Below, piece after piece: positions 44,297 through 54,322 of a stretch of DNA of 64,000 nt (position 1 is its first letter; each line of letters opens with the position of its first letter). Made by a program: the position numbers and the translations under genes. Under the pieces are notes generated by a model. The model did not search any database. It saw only the letters and a list, made by a program, of their open reading frames with translations, and was not told the DNA's origin. The DNA lies in the NCBI RefSeq assembly GCF_022267325.1, contig NZ_JAIZBG010000002.1, positions 303,501-367,500 of the forward strand, written 5' to 3'. Source of the DNA: Leptospira sanjuanensis. GTDB taxonomy: Bacteria; Spirochaetota; Leptospiria; Leptospirales; Leptospiraceae.

Positions 44297-45133
44297 TTAC
44301 TTTTTATTGACTGAGCGAGATATTATGCTATTTTTGGATATTCCCTTATCTAAAAAGTCGTAATAGAGTTTATTATATTCTCTGAGATTTACAATTGTTG
44401 AAGCATTCCATGTAAAAATATGCGCATTACCTTTTCTTTGTTTTAAAAATATTTTCCATTTTGAATGAGTAGTAGCTTTAAAAAATGGTGATGCCAGTTG
44501 ATTTCTTATTTCATCAGAGAATTCTGTCATTTCAGCTGCATAGTCAGGCGCTAAATCGCTAAATCTGTTAGACTCAATGTAGTCGCCAAGGCTATCAAAC
44601 GATCTTATAGAAACATTTCTTTCATAAGCTAATTCATTTCTTTTTTCTAAGAAAGGTTCAGAATTTTCTCGGTTTCCAATATAAATAGTAAATGAATAAT
44701 TTAAATGGCCCTTAAAAACTTTGTAAGCTTCGTTCGGAAACAATCTTTTAAACTTTTCTCTATTTTCTTTAATCCAAAATTTCCAATCATCAATCTGCTG
44801 AAGCGCAGTCGTTAATCTATCCGAAGGTTTCCCAGCTTTTGTAAAGGGTGGAGAATGCGGCGATTCTATTTCTATTAAATTATAGCACATACCATTACTG
44901 CACATATCCTCAATCGTTACAAAATCCACTTCGTAATCATCCGCAAGTTTAATCTTCGATAAGACCATATAACTGAAATCGTCTGGAGCTAAGATAATTC
45001 CCGCATGTTCACTGAGAAATTTATGGTAATCATGTTCGGTCAGTTTTTTATTCTTTAAATGCTCGTTCCATTCTGCTTTTATTTTTTTAAGAATCTTTTT
45101 ATCACTATTAAGAAGAGACCATTTATATATCAT
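44297..45133 (-). CDS. Shedu-like (DUF4263) nuclease
   Basis: 278 residues. YEVDFVTIEDMCSNGMCYNL followed by IEIESPHSPPFTKAGKPSDR and LTTALQQIDDWKFWI matches the Shedu PD-(D/E)xK core (D, E-x-E/K, then Q). A further FTIYIGNRENSE motif is typical. Shedu proteins give anti-phage defence by DNA cleavage. The ExES in place of ExK is a possible loss or variant of the catalytic lysine. A relative sits in the next cassette. The interval 44238-44296 has no gene. Confidence 0.75.
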   Translation of the reverse strand: MIYKWSLLNSDKKILKKIKAEWNEHLKNKKLTEHDYHKFLSEHAGIILAPDDFSYMVLSKIKLADDYEVDFVTIEDMCSNGMCYNLIEIESPHSPPFTKAGKPSDRLTTALQQIDDWKFWIKENREKFKRLFPNEAYKVFKGHLNYSFTIYIGNRENSEPFLEKRNELAYERNVSIRSFDSLGDYIESNRFSDLAPDYAAEMTEFSDEIRNQLASPFFKATTHSKWKIFLKQRKGNAHIFTWNASTIVNLREYNKLYYDFLDKGISKNSIISRSVNKK

Positions 45134-45169
45134 AACTTTTACTCCGGGACAGATAAGTTGCTACATTTC

Positions 45170-45353
<184 letters not shown>

Positions 45354-45399
45354 GCCGTTTTGTTTATCTATATTTAGTTCTTTGAATCACGATGTTTAA

Positions 45400-46044
45400 T
45401 TACTCTCGATTAAGCTTTTCTAGTTTTTTAATATTTTCTTCAGTTTTTCTAGCAATATCGATAAAACCATCAAAAGACATGATCTTAATATCATACTCAG
45501 AAAATTGATTAATTTTTTGCCTAGCTTTTGCATTGATACTTTCCCTTCTTCCTATTATAATATTGTAAGTAAATCTCACGAAAGAATCTGGATCTTTAAG
45601 CTTTTGACCAGAATAGTTAGAAGGCTCGAGTTCAGTAGAATGATATTTAATCAAATCACTTTTCATACAGGCTCTGGATAAATCTTGAAGGACTATCGAT
45701 CTATTATTTTCAACAAATTGTTTCCATTCCTTAACCTGCGAAAGTGCCGTATTTAATCTTTTCGTTGGGATACCTTGTTTCGTAATTAGCTTGTCCTCAG
45801 TATTTTCAAGTTCTATAAAATTCACTTCCCAATTCCCAGAATAGGAAAGTAAAACAACGAAATCTACTTTATATTGGTTCCCAAGCTGAAATTCGTTTAA
45901 AACGAATTTAGTGTGTCCTCCGGTCCAGCAAAATTTCCAAAGCACTAAATCTGGATTATTTTTTAGAAATTTAGTTATTGCCCGCTCTCCATTTGTCGCA
46001 ATGGATTTCTTTAAGTTTCTTGTTAAGTTTAATTTATTAGGCAT
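45400..46044 (-). CDS. Shedu-like (DUF4263) nuclease, short form
   Basis: 214 residues. YKVDFVVLLSYSGNWEVNFI followed by ELENTEDKLITKQGIPTKRL and NTALSQVKEWKQFV is the same core as in the neighbouring cassette, with E-x-E-N in the lysine position. FTYNIIIGRRESIN corresponds to IYIGNRENSE there. N-terminal part much shorter. Two neighbouring Shedu-like cassettes may reflect local divergence after duplication. Confidence 0.75.
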   Translation of the reverse strand: MPNKLNLTRNLKKSIATNGERAITKFLKNNPDLVLWKFCWTGGHTKFVLNEFQLGNQYKVDFVVLLSYSGNWEVNFIELENTEDKLITKQGIPTKRLNTALSQVKEWKQFVENNRSIVLQDLSRACMKSDLIKYHSTELEPSNYSGQKLKDPDSFVRFTYNIIIGRRESINAKARQKINQFSEYDIKIMSFDGFIDIARKTEENIKKLEKLNRE

Positions 46045-46060
46045 ATTTTCAAAAAATGGC

Positions 46061-46241
46061 GTCTAACGAAAGAGTCTCCTCGACGTTGCGTCCCTGAAGC
46101 GCATTTGCGCGAAGGGTTGGCACGAGGTTCGAGTGAGCCTTAGCGAACGTCTCGCGAACCGAAGTGACAAAGCAATGTGTCGAAGACCGTAGTGAGGGTC
46201 GCCTTAGCGATCCCGAACGAAGCGAGGAGACGAAGTTATGC
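46061..46241 (-). repeat. attC-like site 46 (family A)
   Basis: 181 bp, cores GTCTAAC and GTTATGC; CCTGAAGCGC first hairpin; GTC-GAA-GAC third. Confidence 0.85.
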
Positions 46242-46255
46242 GAAGTTTGGCTTTT

Positions 46256-46900
46256 TTATTCAGAAAAATGCTTTAATATAAATTCTTCTAAAAAAGCGAT
46301 TAAACTTTTTACTTCAGGTGTATCAATTTTATCCCACTCCGCATGAAAAGCTTTATTTCGTAATTTTGTATACGATTGAATAACTTTTAATTGAGGACCG
46401 CTTATTATTTCTTTCGATTTTAATGTATTAATCGTTTCAGACATTTCTTTGTTTTCGACGTCAATATTTTTTATCTTCGCTAACCTTTTAAGGGAATCTT
46501 CTAAAGCTGCACAAGTTAAGACTGCTGCTACGTCCTTTTGGTTAGAATCCATCGCTTCCTTTGCCATGACCATAAAGTCGGAAAATAAATCGCCTGAAAT
46601 AATTTTTTCCAAACTGTAAATCATATCACCAGTAACTTCGTTTTCTAAATTCTTAATATACCCCATTGTAGCATGATATAGAGCTAAATACTTTTCACCT
46701 TCCATATATTTGGAATTTGCAACTTTATCTCTCAAATCAATTAAATATCGTAATTGAGGAGAGTTAATTCCGTAAACGCTTGTAGCTATGCTTAACGTTC
46801 CTACAAACAGCTCCTCAGAAGATTGAAGGCTATTCCCATCGATCGAGATTTCTTTTAGTTCTGAAATACGTTTAAGAATTTTCTCTTTTATTATTTGCAT
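46256..46900 (-). CDS. HEPN-like protein
   Basis: 214 residues, all-helical. The C-terminal part VAAVLTCAALEDSLKRLAKI ... SYTKLRNKAFHAEWDKIDTP carries R-N-x3-H-A, as in HEPN/DUF4145-type domains. Ends 15 bp from site 46. Defence or toxin role inferred from the motif only. Confidence 0.6.
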   Translation of the reverse strand: MQIIKEKILKRISELKEISIDGNSLQSSEELFVGTLSIATSVYGINSPQLRYLIDLRDKVANSKYMEGEKYLALYHATMGYIKNLENEVTGDMIYSLEKIISGDLFSDFMVMAKEAMDSNQKDVAAVLTCAALEDSLKRLAKIKNIDVENKEMSETINTLKSKEIISGPQLKVIQSYTKLRNKAFHAEWDKIDTPEVKSLIAFLEEFILKHFSE

Positions 46901-46940
46901 TAGAATCCTTTATCCAACGAAGTGATCATTGCCAAATTTC

Positions 46941-47124
46941 GCATAACGACGTAGGTTTCTCGACGTTTGCGGTTCTGAAGCGCGTTAAACGCGCGAAAGA
47001 ATTGGCGCGAGGCTTGAGACGCCTTAGCGTCGTCTCGCAAGCCGAGTGACAAAGCGAATGTGCCGAAGGCCAAGCGAGGGTTGCGATAGCAATCCCGAAG
47101 CGCCGCGAGAAATCGAAGTTATGC
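46941..47124 (-). repeat. attC-like site 47 (family B)
   Basis: 184 bp, cores GCATAAC and GTTATGC; GACGCC..GCGTC second hairpin. Confidence 0.85.
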
Positions 47125-47163
47125 GAAGTGCGCATTTTATATATAAATTGAATTTGAAAGTAT

Positions 47164-48183
47164 TCAATCTGCTTGTAATCTAGAAATCACATTATAAAGA
47201 AATAAATAAAGCCCTAATAAACCTTGCTTTGCCTCCCCTATATCAACTTTAGAATGAACTCCTTTTGAAGAAATGTCATTCAATCTCCTCAGAAAAACCG
47301 TTAGATTCTTAAGTTCCGATTCTAAAAGTTCTGTTGATGTTGATTTGCTGAAATTGGTGCTTAAAAATTCTTCAAGGCGATTTAAATATTTTTCACTACT
47401 TAAATCTCGCTCTTTCCCATCTGAGCATCTATAAAGACCAGTCGTAACTGGTGGAAAAAAGTGGTCCGCCGCAGATTGAATCGATTTTCTTACCAATGTC
47501 AGCAAAAGAGCAAAATCTTCTGGATCAGTGGAATCAATTAACTGAGAAGCCTTAATTAATTTTTTATAGGTATCTTCAGAACGAGACTCAAAGAAATTGT
47601 TTACTTCAGTCTGTACACTTTTTAGGAAAGATTCGCTCTTGGTTTGCGCAGCTAATTGTTTTTCTATTTTTATAATATAATTTGTGCATCTAACAAGGAT
47701 GTTTCTTTTTATTTGATTTAAAGCTTTTATTCGTAACCTAATGTTTCCTTTTATCTGAAGTGCTTGATTATAAAAAACAGCGGTATCGATTGGAGTCATG
47801 CCAGTCGGAATATTCAGATCAATAATCGATTTTTCGCTCTGTTTAATTTCATCCTCAATTTCTGACGAAGTTACTCGCATAATGTTTAGATCATAACCTT
47901 TATCGTCTTTACCGAAACTAAAGTCTAATGTATGAGAAATTAACCAATACTCTTTAGATTTTTTCAAAAGATACGCTTTCGTCTTATCATTTAGCTGTTC
48001 CGTATCCTCCATCAGCGTTCGCGTGAGTTCATCTTCGTTTAGAATCATTTCTCTAAGAAAAATAGCCGTATAAAAATGATCTTTAAGCTTTCGAGAAATT
48101 TTTAGACAACTAATGACTAGGCTACCAATGGAATCTGCATCTATTTGTTCATGCGCTTTATTTATTAATTCTATTAGCTCCAT
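47164..48183 (-). CDS. Unknown helical protein
   Basis: 339 residues, predicted almost entirely helical, cytoplasmic. Contains GMTPIDTAVFYNQALQIKGN and SAADHFFPPVTTGLYRCSDG, which are not recognised motifs. C-terminal third (SKGVHSKVDIGEAKQGLLGL) resembles the SxGVH-type ends of AbiV/HEPN-associated proteins such as DUF4145 neighbours, but without certainty. Confidence 0.5.
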   Translation of the reverse strand: MELIELINKAHEQIDADSIGSLVISCLKISRKLKDHFYTAIFLREMILNEDELTRTLMEDTEQLNDKTKAYLLKKSKEYWLISHTLDFSFGKDDKGYDLNIMRVTSSEIEDEIKQSEKSIIDLNIPTGMTPIDTAVFYNQALQIKGNIRLRIKALNQIKRNILVRCTNYIIKIEKQLAAQTKSESFLKSVQTEVNNFFESRSEDTYKKLIKASQLIDSTDPEDFALLLTLVRKSIQSAADHFFPPVTTGLYRCSDGKERDLSSEKYLNRLEEFLSTNFSKSTSTELLESELKNLTVFLRRLNDISSKGVHSKVDIGEAKQGLLGLYLFLYNVISRLQAD

Positions 48184-48217
48184 TTTAGTAATTATTTTGA
48201 CTTAATTTGCGCATTTC

Positions 48218-48400
<183 letters not shown>

Positions 48401-48408
48401 GAAGGTGG

Positions 48409-49356
48409 CTAAATTTCCGGGAATCCCGGAGCCCATCCAATTCGCTTTAAGCTATTATATAGGAACCTAAGATTTTCATCTTCATATTCGGTAATCTCAA
48501 AATCTTGCATGTAATCTATTAATACGCCAGAGAAAAACTTCGCGTGTAAATATTTTATTTCATTTAATGACAGTTTCAGAAATTGAATTTTACTTTTTAA
48601 ATAGTCAATTTCATCATTGGAAATCTCGAAATCGTAAAAAGTAGTTTTAAGTGCTTCCCAGTATTCATTCAACCGTTTACTTTTGTCATCGATAACCTTA
48701 GATCGCGCCTTTAAACTATTAGAAACATTAAGTGATTTATTCGTTTGTTTTTTAAACAGAGGGCGCTTAAAACTTTGAAGAAATTTATAAGTGCCTAATT
48801 TGGTCATCTCACCGAACGTCGCAATGTTCTTATTTTGCAATTCACTTTTATAACGTTTCCATAAATGTGCTCCGGATAAAGCATCCGAAGATGCTCTATG
48901 GTGCTGCTCAATTTTTATACCTTCCTCATTACATGCATCCGTTAGGGGACATTTTTTTCCAATCTTGAGCATCGGTCTCATGTACATTAAACAAAAATAA
49001 GGTATATCAAAATCTATTTTTAAATTTGCTAAGCCTGACTGAAGAAAACTCAAATCAAAGTATACGTTATAAGAAGCTAAAATGGATCCGTCAATCGCCT
49101 CAATGATATTACCTGCAATTTCTTTGAAAGTCGGAGCACCTTGAACGTCTAAATCACTAATCCCATGAATGCTAGTTCCCCTAACCTTTATTTCTGGATT
49201 TACAAGTGTATCTAAGATAAGCTTTGGTTCTTGATCGGGCTCAATTTTTACTAATGAAATTTCCACTATCTTGTCACCGACTGGATCAAGACCAGTGGTT
49301 TCTGTATCAATGATTACTATGGGAACTTCTAAATAACTTAATCCTGATATACTCAT
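48409..49356 (-). CDS. DnaQ-like 3'-5' exonuclease
   Basis: 315 residues from the ATG at 49356; the frame above is site 49 sequence. IVIIDTETTGLDPVGDKIVE is ExoI, ILASYNVYFDLSFL is ExoII, and EQHHRASSDALSGAHLWKRY is ExoIII, giving a complete DEDDh set. The C-terminal 150 residues are helical and not recognised. It could trim DNA or RNA; cassette-borne DEDDh nucleases may be defence-related. Confidence 0.85.
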   Translation of the reverse strand: MSISGLSYLEVPIVIIDTETTGLDPVGDKIVEISLVKIEPDQEPKLILDTLVNPEIKVRGTSIHGISDLDVQGAPTFKEIAGNIIEAIDGSILASYNVYFDLSFLQSGLANLKIDFDIPYFCLMYMRPMLKIGKKCPLTDACNEEGIKIEQHHRASSDALSGAHLWKRYKSELQNKNIATFGEMTKLGTYKFLQSFKRPLFKKQTNKSLNVSNSLKARSKVIDDKSKRLNEYWEALKTTFYDFEISNDEIDYLKSKIQFLKLSLNEIKYLHAKFFSGVLIDYMQDFEITEYEDENLRFLYNSLKRIGWAPGFPEI

Positions 49357-49391
49357 GTGAATTTCCTTAATAAAATATTTTTGCCACTTTC

Positions 49392-49572
49392 GCCTAACGA
49401 AAGAGTCTCCTCGACGTTGCGTGTCCAAGCGCTTTAAGCGCGCCGGACTTGGCACGAGGTTCGAGGCGCCTTAGCGCCGTCTCGCGAACCGAAGTGGCAA
49501 AGCAATGTGGCTTTAGCCCGGAGTGAGGGTCGCATGAGCGATCCCGAACGAAGCGAGGAGACGAAGTTATGC
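49392..49572 (-). repeat. attC-like site 49 (family A)
   Basis: 181 bp, cores GCCTAAC and GTTATGC; GTCCAAGCGC..GCGCCGGAC first hairpin; GGC-TTTA-GCC third. Confidence 0.85.
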
Positions 49573-49599
49573 GATGATGCCTAATATTAATTAAAGCAA

Positions 49600-50328
49600 C
49601 TATTTGAATGTTCCAGTCTTAATAAATTGCAACGTTGCTTTCTGGACTTCCACGCCATCCATAATAAAAGTGTGGGTTCGATCAACGAGTAGAAATTCTT
49701 TCATAGAATTCAATTTACTATTTTCAATCGAAACTTTACCATCATCGTCGCCAGGAATAATCATTGAAGAAATTGGATCATTGCTCGAATCTCCCATAAT
49801 AATTCCAAGTTCAAAATTCGGTGTTCCTATGTTATTAACAAAACTCGAGTTATCTGTTTTTAGTTGCATCAATATCGGACCAAGCAAGGTATTAACAAAA
49901 TTATAGCCCGATAGAAAATCAGCGATCTCGCTTCCCTTATTTGGTGGAGCCAACATTACAACTCGACCAAGCCTTTTGATTTTATTCTCTTTAAGAAAGT
50001 GCCTCAGAACGATTCCGCCTGCGGAATGAGTAACGAAATGAATTTTATTAAACTTAGAAATACAATTATTTTGAACTATAGGGGATAAATAAGATTTAGA
50101 TACTTCTTGTATAGTATTACTCCTCGAAGGATAATCCACGTAAAAAACCAAAAGATTATTATCAGTCAAATAATCCCCCATATTTTTAAGCTGTTTTGAA
50201 GATCTTAAAAACCCATGAATAAGTATAACGCAATCAAATGATTTTCCATTCTTTGCTTTCTCAAACTTTTGAGCAAACAGAGGAATTGATAAACTAAGAA
50301 AGAGGATAATCAAATAATTTCTTGTCAT
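49600..50328 (-). CDS. Exported alpha/beta hydrolase (lipase-like)
   Basis: 242 residues from the ATG at 50328, which opens a signal peptide (MTRNYLIILFLSLSIPLFAQ). VILIHGFLRSSKQLKNMGDY is the oxyanion-hole region, VTHSAGGIVLRHFL holds the nucleophile serine, DDDGKVSIENS the acid, and VDRTHTFIMD the histidine. Likely a periplasmic or secreted esterase. The upstream frame is site 50 sequence. Confidence 0.82.
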   Translation of the reverse strand: MTRNYLIILFLSLSIPLFAQKFEKAKNGKSFDCVILIHGFLRSSKQLKNMGDYLTDNNLLVFYVDYPSRSNTIQEVSKSYLSPIVQNNCISKFNKIHFVTHSAGGIVLRHFLKENKIKRLGRVVMLAPPNKGSEIADFLSGYNFVNTLLGPILMQLKTDNSSFVNNIGTPNFELGIIMGDSSNDPISSMIIPGDDDGKVSIENSKLNSMKEFLLVDRTHTFIMDGVEVQKATLQFIKTGTFK

Positions 50329-50363
50329 GGTATTTTTATAATAAGTGCTTTTTAGGCATTGTC

Positions 50364-50547
<184 letters not shown>

Positions 50548-50560
50548 GAAGTGCAGAAAT

Positions 50561-51346
50561 CTATTTAAAATATTTATCAATGGCTTCCTTTAAAGATTGA
50601 AATAACCGCTCCGCTTCAGCCCCTTGTTTTATTTTCTGATCCAAAGCCTTTTCTATTAAATCCACTGTATGCTTTTCCATTTGATAAGTGTTAAAGATTG
50701 TATCATTTATTGCGGTCTGCAATACTCCAATTGACCCCATTGCTACAGTATAACCAAAAAAATATAGATAGAGGCTTTCATGCTTCCCTAATTTTAACAA
50801 TTCTTTCAAATCAAATGCTTTCTTAGTCGTAAATGATTTATAACAAATATAAATACTGAATAATCCGTACGTAGATGATGCCGAAAGTATCTGCTTAGAT
50901 AAGGCTTCATTGATTTCAACCTTTTTCGTGGAAGTTGTATTCTCGCCCTTTGATGTAACTTCCAAATCCTTGTTATCGTTTTTCTGACTGATATTCTGTA
51001 ACAATAAATTCGACTGGTCAACCTTGGCCTCAACTTTTCCTACAATTGTCGGAATTTGATTGATTACTTCTTTCAAATGCGAAGCGTTAGATTCAATAGT
51101 CGTGGAAGCAGATGACATATTCAATGAAGCATTAGACAATAATTGTAAACTATTAGTAAGAGTACTATTGGAGACGATAGAATAAAAAATAGCAATTAAG
51201 CCTAAAAACAAAGAAGTTAAAGTAGCTCCAAAGCTAATATAATTCACCGTATTTGAATCCGTTGATAGTTGAATTGTTAACAAAATAATTATAATCGTAA
51301 GCAAAATCCCTGATGTATAATAAAAATGTATCGTTATATTTTTCAT
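50561..51346 (-). CDS. Membrane protein with central coiled region, unknown
   Basis: 261 residues from the ATG at 51346, preceded by AGAGG. Two transmembrane segments in the first 60 residues (SGILLTIIIILLTIQL and ATLTSLFLGLIAIFYSIV), then a serine/asparagine-rich helical stretch, a hydrophobic patch (ASSTYGLFSIYICYKSF) and a lysine-rich C-terminus. Family not recognised; resembles small phage-defence membrane effectors in layout only. Confidence 0.5.
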   Translation of the reverse strand: MKNITIHFYYTSGILLTIIIILLTIQLSTDSNTVNYISFGATLTSLFLGLIAIFYSIVSNSTLTNSLQLLSNASLNMSSASTTIESNASHLKEVINQIPTIVGKVEAKVDQSNLLLQNISQKNDNKDLEVTSKGENTTSTKKVEINEALSKQILSASSTYGLFSIYICYKSFTTKKAFDLKELLKLGKHESLYLYFFGYTVAMGSIGVLQTAINDTIFNTYQMEKHTVDLIEKALDQKIKQGAEAERLFQSLKEAIDKYFK

Positions 51347-51379
51347 TTTTCCTCTTAATATAGTTTCTTTCTGCATTTC

Positions 51380-51561
51380 GCCTAACGAAAGAGTCTCCTC
51401 GACGTTGCGTGTCCAAGCGCTTTAAGCGCGCGGACTTGGCACGAGGTTCGAGTGAGCCTTAGCGAACGGCTCGCGAACCGAAGTGGCAAAGCAATGTGGC
51501 TTTAGCCCGGAGTGAGGGTCGCATTAGCGATCCCGAACGAAGCGAGGAGACGAAGTTAGTT
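51380..51561 (-). repeat. attC-like site 51 (family A)
   Basis: 182 bp, cores GCCTAAC and GTTAGTT; GTCCAAGCGC..GCGCGGAC first hairpin. Ends the same body as site 36 but differs in hairpins 1, 2 and 3. Confidence 0.85.
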
Positions 51562-51586
51562 GCAGTAGTGGCTTTAGCTACCTACC

Positions 51587-51859
51587 CTATCTTTTAAGCT
51601 CTTCCTCTACTTTATCTGAAAGCAAAAGTTTTATTAAAGATTGATACGGAATGTCTTTCTTGTTCGCCATAACTTTCAATCTATCAATTAGTGCTTCAGG
51701 CAATCTAAGTGAAATCATTTTTGTTGTAGGCTTTAAATTCGGAAAAGATACTTTTTTTGCCTTCGAATAATCGATATAGTCAGTAGAATCATTCTTTGAC
51801 CAAAAATCAATTTCTGCACTCTCTGTTTTTAAAGACGATATTTTTTTACGAGTTTTCAT
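51587..51859 (-). CDS. brnA: BrnA-type antitoxin, second family (copy 2)
   Basis: 90 residues, as 36023-36295 except S for P near the N-terminus (KKISSLKTES). RHH half unchanged. Confidence 0.85.
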   Translation of the reverse strand: MKTRKKISSLKTESAEIDFWSKNDSTDYIDYSKAKKVSFPNLKPTTKMISLRLPEALIDRLKVMANKKDIPYQSLIKLLLSDKVEEELKR

Positions 51860-52145
51860 AGACTTTTCTTTCCCGAGGTGTCATTTCACGAACTGAGATA
51901 GGACGGATCTTATCTTTACGAATCGTTATTACAGCGAACAACTTTCTCCCTGAATTCGTAATCCCTAAAACGATATATCGATCTTCTATTCCTGAATGGT
52001 AATCATCCGGTATTACAAGTAAAGGATCGTTAAAAAAGATTTCTTCTATTTCACCTGGCTTTACTTTGTGCTTTTTCCAGTTCTTTTCAATATTACCTAA
52101 ATCCCAGTCAAAACCTGTAATTTGGCTTAAATCCGGTAATTCCAT
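51846..52145 (-). CDS. brnT: BrnT-family toxin, second family (copy 2)
   Basis: 99 residues; differs from 36282-36581 by I for K (HSGIEDRYIV). All BrnT motifs intact. Confidence 0.9.
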   Translation of the reverse strand: MELPDLSQITGFDWDLGNIEKNWKKHKVKPGEIEEIFFNDPLLVIPDDYHSGIEDRYIVLGITNSGRKLFAVITIRKDKIRPISVREMTPRERKVYENS

Positions 52146-52147
52146 TT

Positions 52148-52166
52148 GTATATTCCTAAAATATAC
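52148..52166 (-). promoter_or_regulatory. brnTA operator (copy 2)
   Basis: GTATATT-cctaa-AATATAC, as at 36584-36602. Confidence 0.6.
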
Positions 52167-52282
52167 GAAAGAAAGTGAGTTTCAAGCAAAATTAATCACA
52201 TACTCTCCGTTTTTCTTCCAATTTCTTTTATAGAGATTTTAAAATCAAACGCTGCTTTCAAATTTATTTTTGCCACTATTGC

Positions 52283-52462
52283 AACTAACGAAAGAGTCTC
52301 CTCGACGTTGCGGCCGCAAGCGCTTGTGCGCGACGCGGTTGACACGAGGTTCGAGGCGCCTTAGCGCCGTCTCACGAACCGAAGTGGCAAAGCAATGTGG
52401 CTTTAGCCCGGAGTGAGGATCGCATTAGCGATTCCGAACGGAGCGAGGAGACGAAGTTAGAC
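52283..52462 (-). repeat. attC-like site 52 (family A)
   Basis: 180 bp, cores AACTAAC and GTTAGAC; CCGC..GCGG first hairpin; fourth hairpin GGATCGC..GCGATTCC, compensated. Confidence 0.85.
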
Positions 52463-52479
52463 GGCGTCTGCTTTTAATC

Positions 52480-52761
52480 TCATGCAATATTCTTGCGAGA
52501 TTTAACCTTTACTTCTAAATCTAATGCATGACAAACTTTCAAAAAAGTAGCAAGATTACAATTCACACCGTTTTCAATTTTTGAAAGTTGTTGTTGAGTT
52601 ACATGAGCCATCTTTGCAAGTTCTGATTGAGATAGACCCTTTTTTTCTCGTAACTCATGTAGTTCTATAGATAAATTTATAAGTTCTTTTTCTTCTTGGA
52701 ACTTTTCTTTGAATTTCTCGTTTTTAATTTTAGTTTTTAAATGTGTTTTGAATGATTTCAT
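52480..52761 (-). CDS. XRE-family HTH antitoxin (copy of 61647)
   Basis: 93 residues; LREKKGLSQSELAKMAHVTQ and QQLSKIENGVNCNLATFLKV helix-turn-helix. The protein is the same as 61647-61928 and closely related to 21893-22174. Intact although its toxin is frameshifted. Confidence 0.88.
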   Translation of the reverse strand: MKSFKTHLKTKIKNEKFKEKFQEEKELINLSIELHELREKKGLSQSELAKMAHVTQQQLSKIENGVNCNLATFLKVCHALDLEVKVKSRKNIA

Positions 52762-53142
52762 GATAATAACTTCCCAATTTCTTTTTCCGGATATTTCTTC
52801 AGAAACTTTTCCCTTCTCTTTATAGCTTTATCCATTTCAGACTTCGGAACCTTGTCAGAGCGCTTAATAAAATAATTTGTTAGTATAACGTAGTCTTTAT
52901 AACAAAAAAAAGTATAAAATACGAACCTGATCTCCCGAAAGTTTAATTCGCAATTCATGAATTACATCTTTTAAAATATCTGCGTAAGGCCTTGGTAAAT
53001 TTGGACCTAATTCTTCAAGTTTATCGATCCAAGCTAATATCTTCGCTTGATTTCGTTCATCTTTTGAATTGATAGAAGTTTCGATCTCGCTTTCTTCGTT
53101 CTCTGATTCCGAATAATAGTAGGCTTTCCATTTTCTCGCCAC
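52758..53142 (-). pseudogene. RelE/HigB-like toxin, frameshifted at a T8 run (copy 1)
   Basis: The N-terminal part (53142 to about 52900) matches the intact toxin at 22171 up to QVRILYF, then a run of eight T on the coding strand (52904-52911) shifts the frame to a stop. The rest (FCYKDYVILTNYFIKRSDKV onward) continues in another frame to 52758. The intact relative has TTCTTCTGT at this place. Either an inactivated toxin or a gene read by slippage on the T8 run. Confidence 0.85.
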
Positions 53143-53243
53143 AAATCATATTACATCATATATGACGTATTGTCAATTCCAAAAATAAACAAAACTCGCT
53201 TAAATATCAAACTACGTTGCAATATTCATTTTTAGCAGATGCC

Positions 53244-53422
53244 GTCTAACGAAAGAGTCTCCTCGACGTTGCGGCCGCAAGCGCATTGGCGCGACGCGGT
53301 TGGCACAAGGTTCGAGGCGCCTTAGCGCTGGCTCGCGAACCGAAGTGACAAAGCAATGTGCCGGAGGCCGGAGTGAGGGTCGCATGAGCGATCCCGAACG
53401 AAGCGAGGAGACGAAGTTAGGC
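53244..53422 (-). repeat. attC-like site 53 (family A)
   Basis: 179 bp, cores GTCTAAC and GTTAGGC; CCGC..GCGG first hairpin; GCCGGAGGC third. Confidence 0.85.
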
Positions 53423-53439
53423 GCTGGTCCCGCAATTAT

Positions 53440-53781
53440 TTAGTTTTTCTTTAATAAGTCGACACAGGCAATTTTTAAAGATGATAAACGATTAGTAACA
53501 ATATCCCAAATTATATCATCATCGACAGAAAAATATCCATGAGCAAGAATATCTCGGACTCCAGCAATTTTCTTCCATTCGATTTCAGGACGTAAATTCC
53601 GTAAACTCTCAGGGAGTTTCTTTACTGCTTCACCAATAATTTCTATATCCCGTTCAACGGCTCTTTTCTTTTCTAAATTACTGACAAGCTTAGATTTTGA
53701 ATCAATTCCAGAAGTAAATTTCTCGATTTCGTTTATGCTATCAAGTATATCTTGTAAATAGGCACCAAAATCACGCTGCAT
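53440..53781 (-). CDS. hepT: HepT-type HEPN toxin
   Basis: 113 residues; GVRDILAHGYFSVDDDIIWD holds the R-x4-H-x-Y motif; IEIIGEAVKKLPESLRNLRP is the preceding helix. Overlaps the MntA-like antitoxin upstream by 11 bp. Divergent from the HepT at 19177. Confidence 0.9.
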   Translation of the reverse strand: MQRDFGAYLQDILDSINEIEKFTSGIDSKSKLVSNLEKKRAVERDIEIIGEAVKKLPESLRNLRPEIEWKKIAGVRDILAHGYFSVDDDIIWDIVTNRLSSLKIACVDLLKKN

Positions 53782-54064
53782 AGATAACTTCTTCTAAAAT
53801 ACGTTCCTTTAGATACGGCTTGATGCTAGATTTCGTAACTAAATCTACCTTGCATTGAAATAAACTTTCTAGAAAAAACTTCAGATCCATATAAGAATCC
53901 AAATTAAGTTTGCCATCTCGATAATTTACAAGAATGTCTAAATCACTATTTTGCGAATTTTCGTTTCTTGCCACAGATCCGAATAAACCGATTGAATCTA
54001 TTCCAAATGATTGAATAGTTTCAATATGCTTTCGAATATTTTCTAAAACTTGTTCCCGATCCAT
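53771..54064 (-). CDS. mntA: MntA-type nucleotidyltransferase antitoxin
   Basis: 97 residues; IGLFGSVARNENSQNSDLDI is the GSx10DxD motif, with a further acidic residue in CKVDLVTKSS. AMPylates and silences HepT in known systems. Confidence 0.9.
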   Translation of the reverse strand: MDREQVLENIRKHIETIQSFGIDSIGLFGSVARNENSQNSDLDILVNYRDGKLNLDSYMDLKFFLESLFQCKVDLVTKSSIKPYLKERILEEVIYAA

Positions 54065-54143
54065 AACTATTAATAAATTTGCTAATTCGACTTCGTCTTG
54101 TCGAGGAATTTTCTCATTGAACTTTACGATTTGCGGGACTGGC

Positions 54144-54322
54144 GCCTAACGAAAGAGTCTCCTCGACGTTGCGGCCGCAAGCGCTTTTGCGCGATGCGGT
54201 TGGCACGAGGTTCGAGCGACCTTAGTCGCGTCCCGCGAACCGAAGTGACAAAGCAATGTGTCGAAGACCGTAGTGAGGGTCGCATCAGCGATCCCGAACG
54301 AAGCGAGGAGCCGTAGTTATAC
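54144..54322 (-). repeat. attC-like site 54 (chimeric right end)
   Basis: 179 bp, cores GCCTAAC and GTTATAC; left GTCTCCTCG, right CGAGGAGCC. The protease stop codon (54317-54319) is in the right core. Confidence 0.85.
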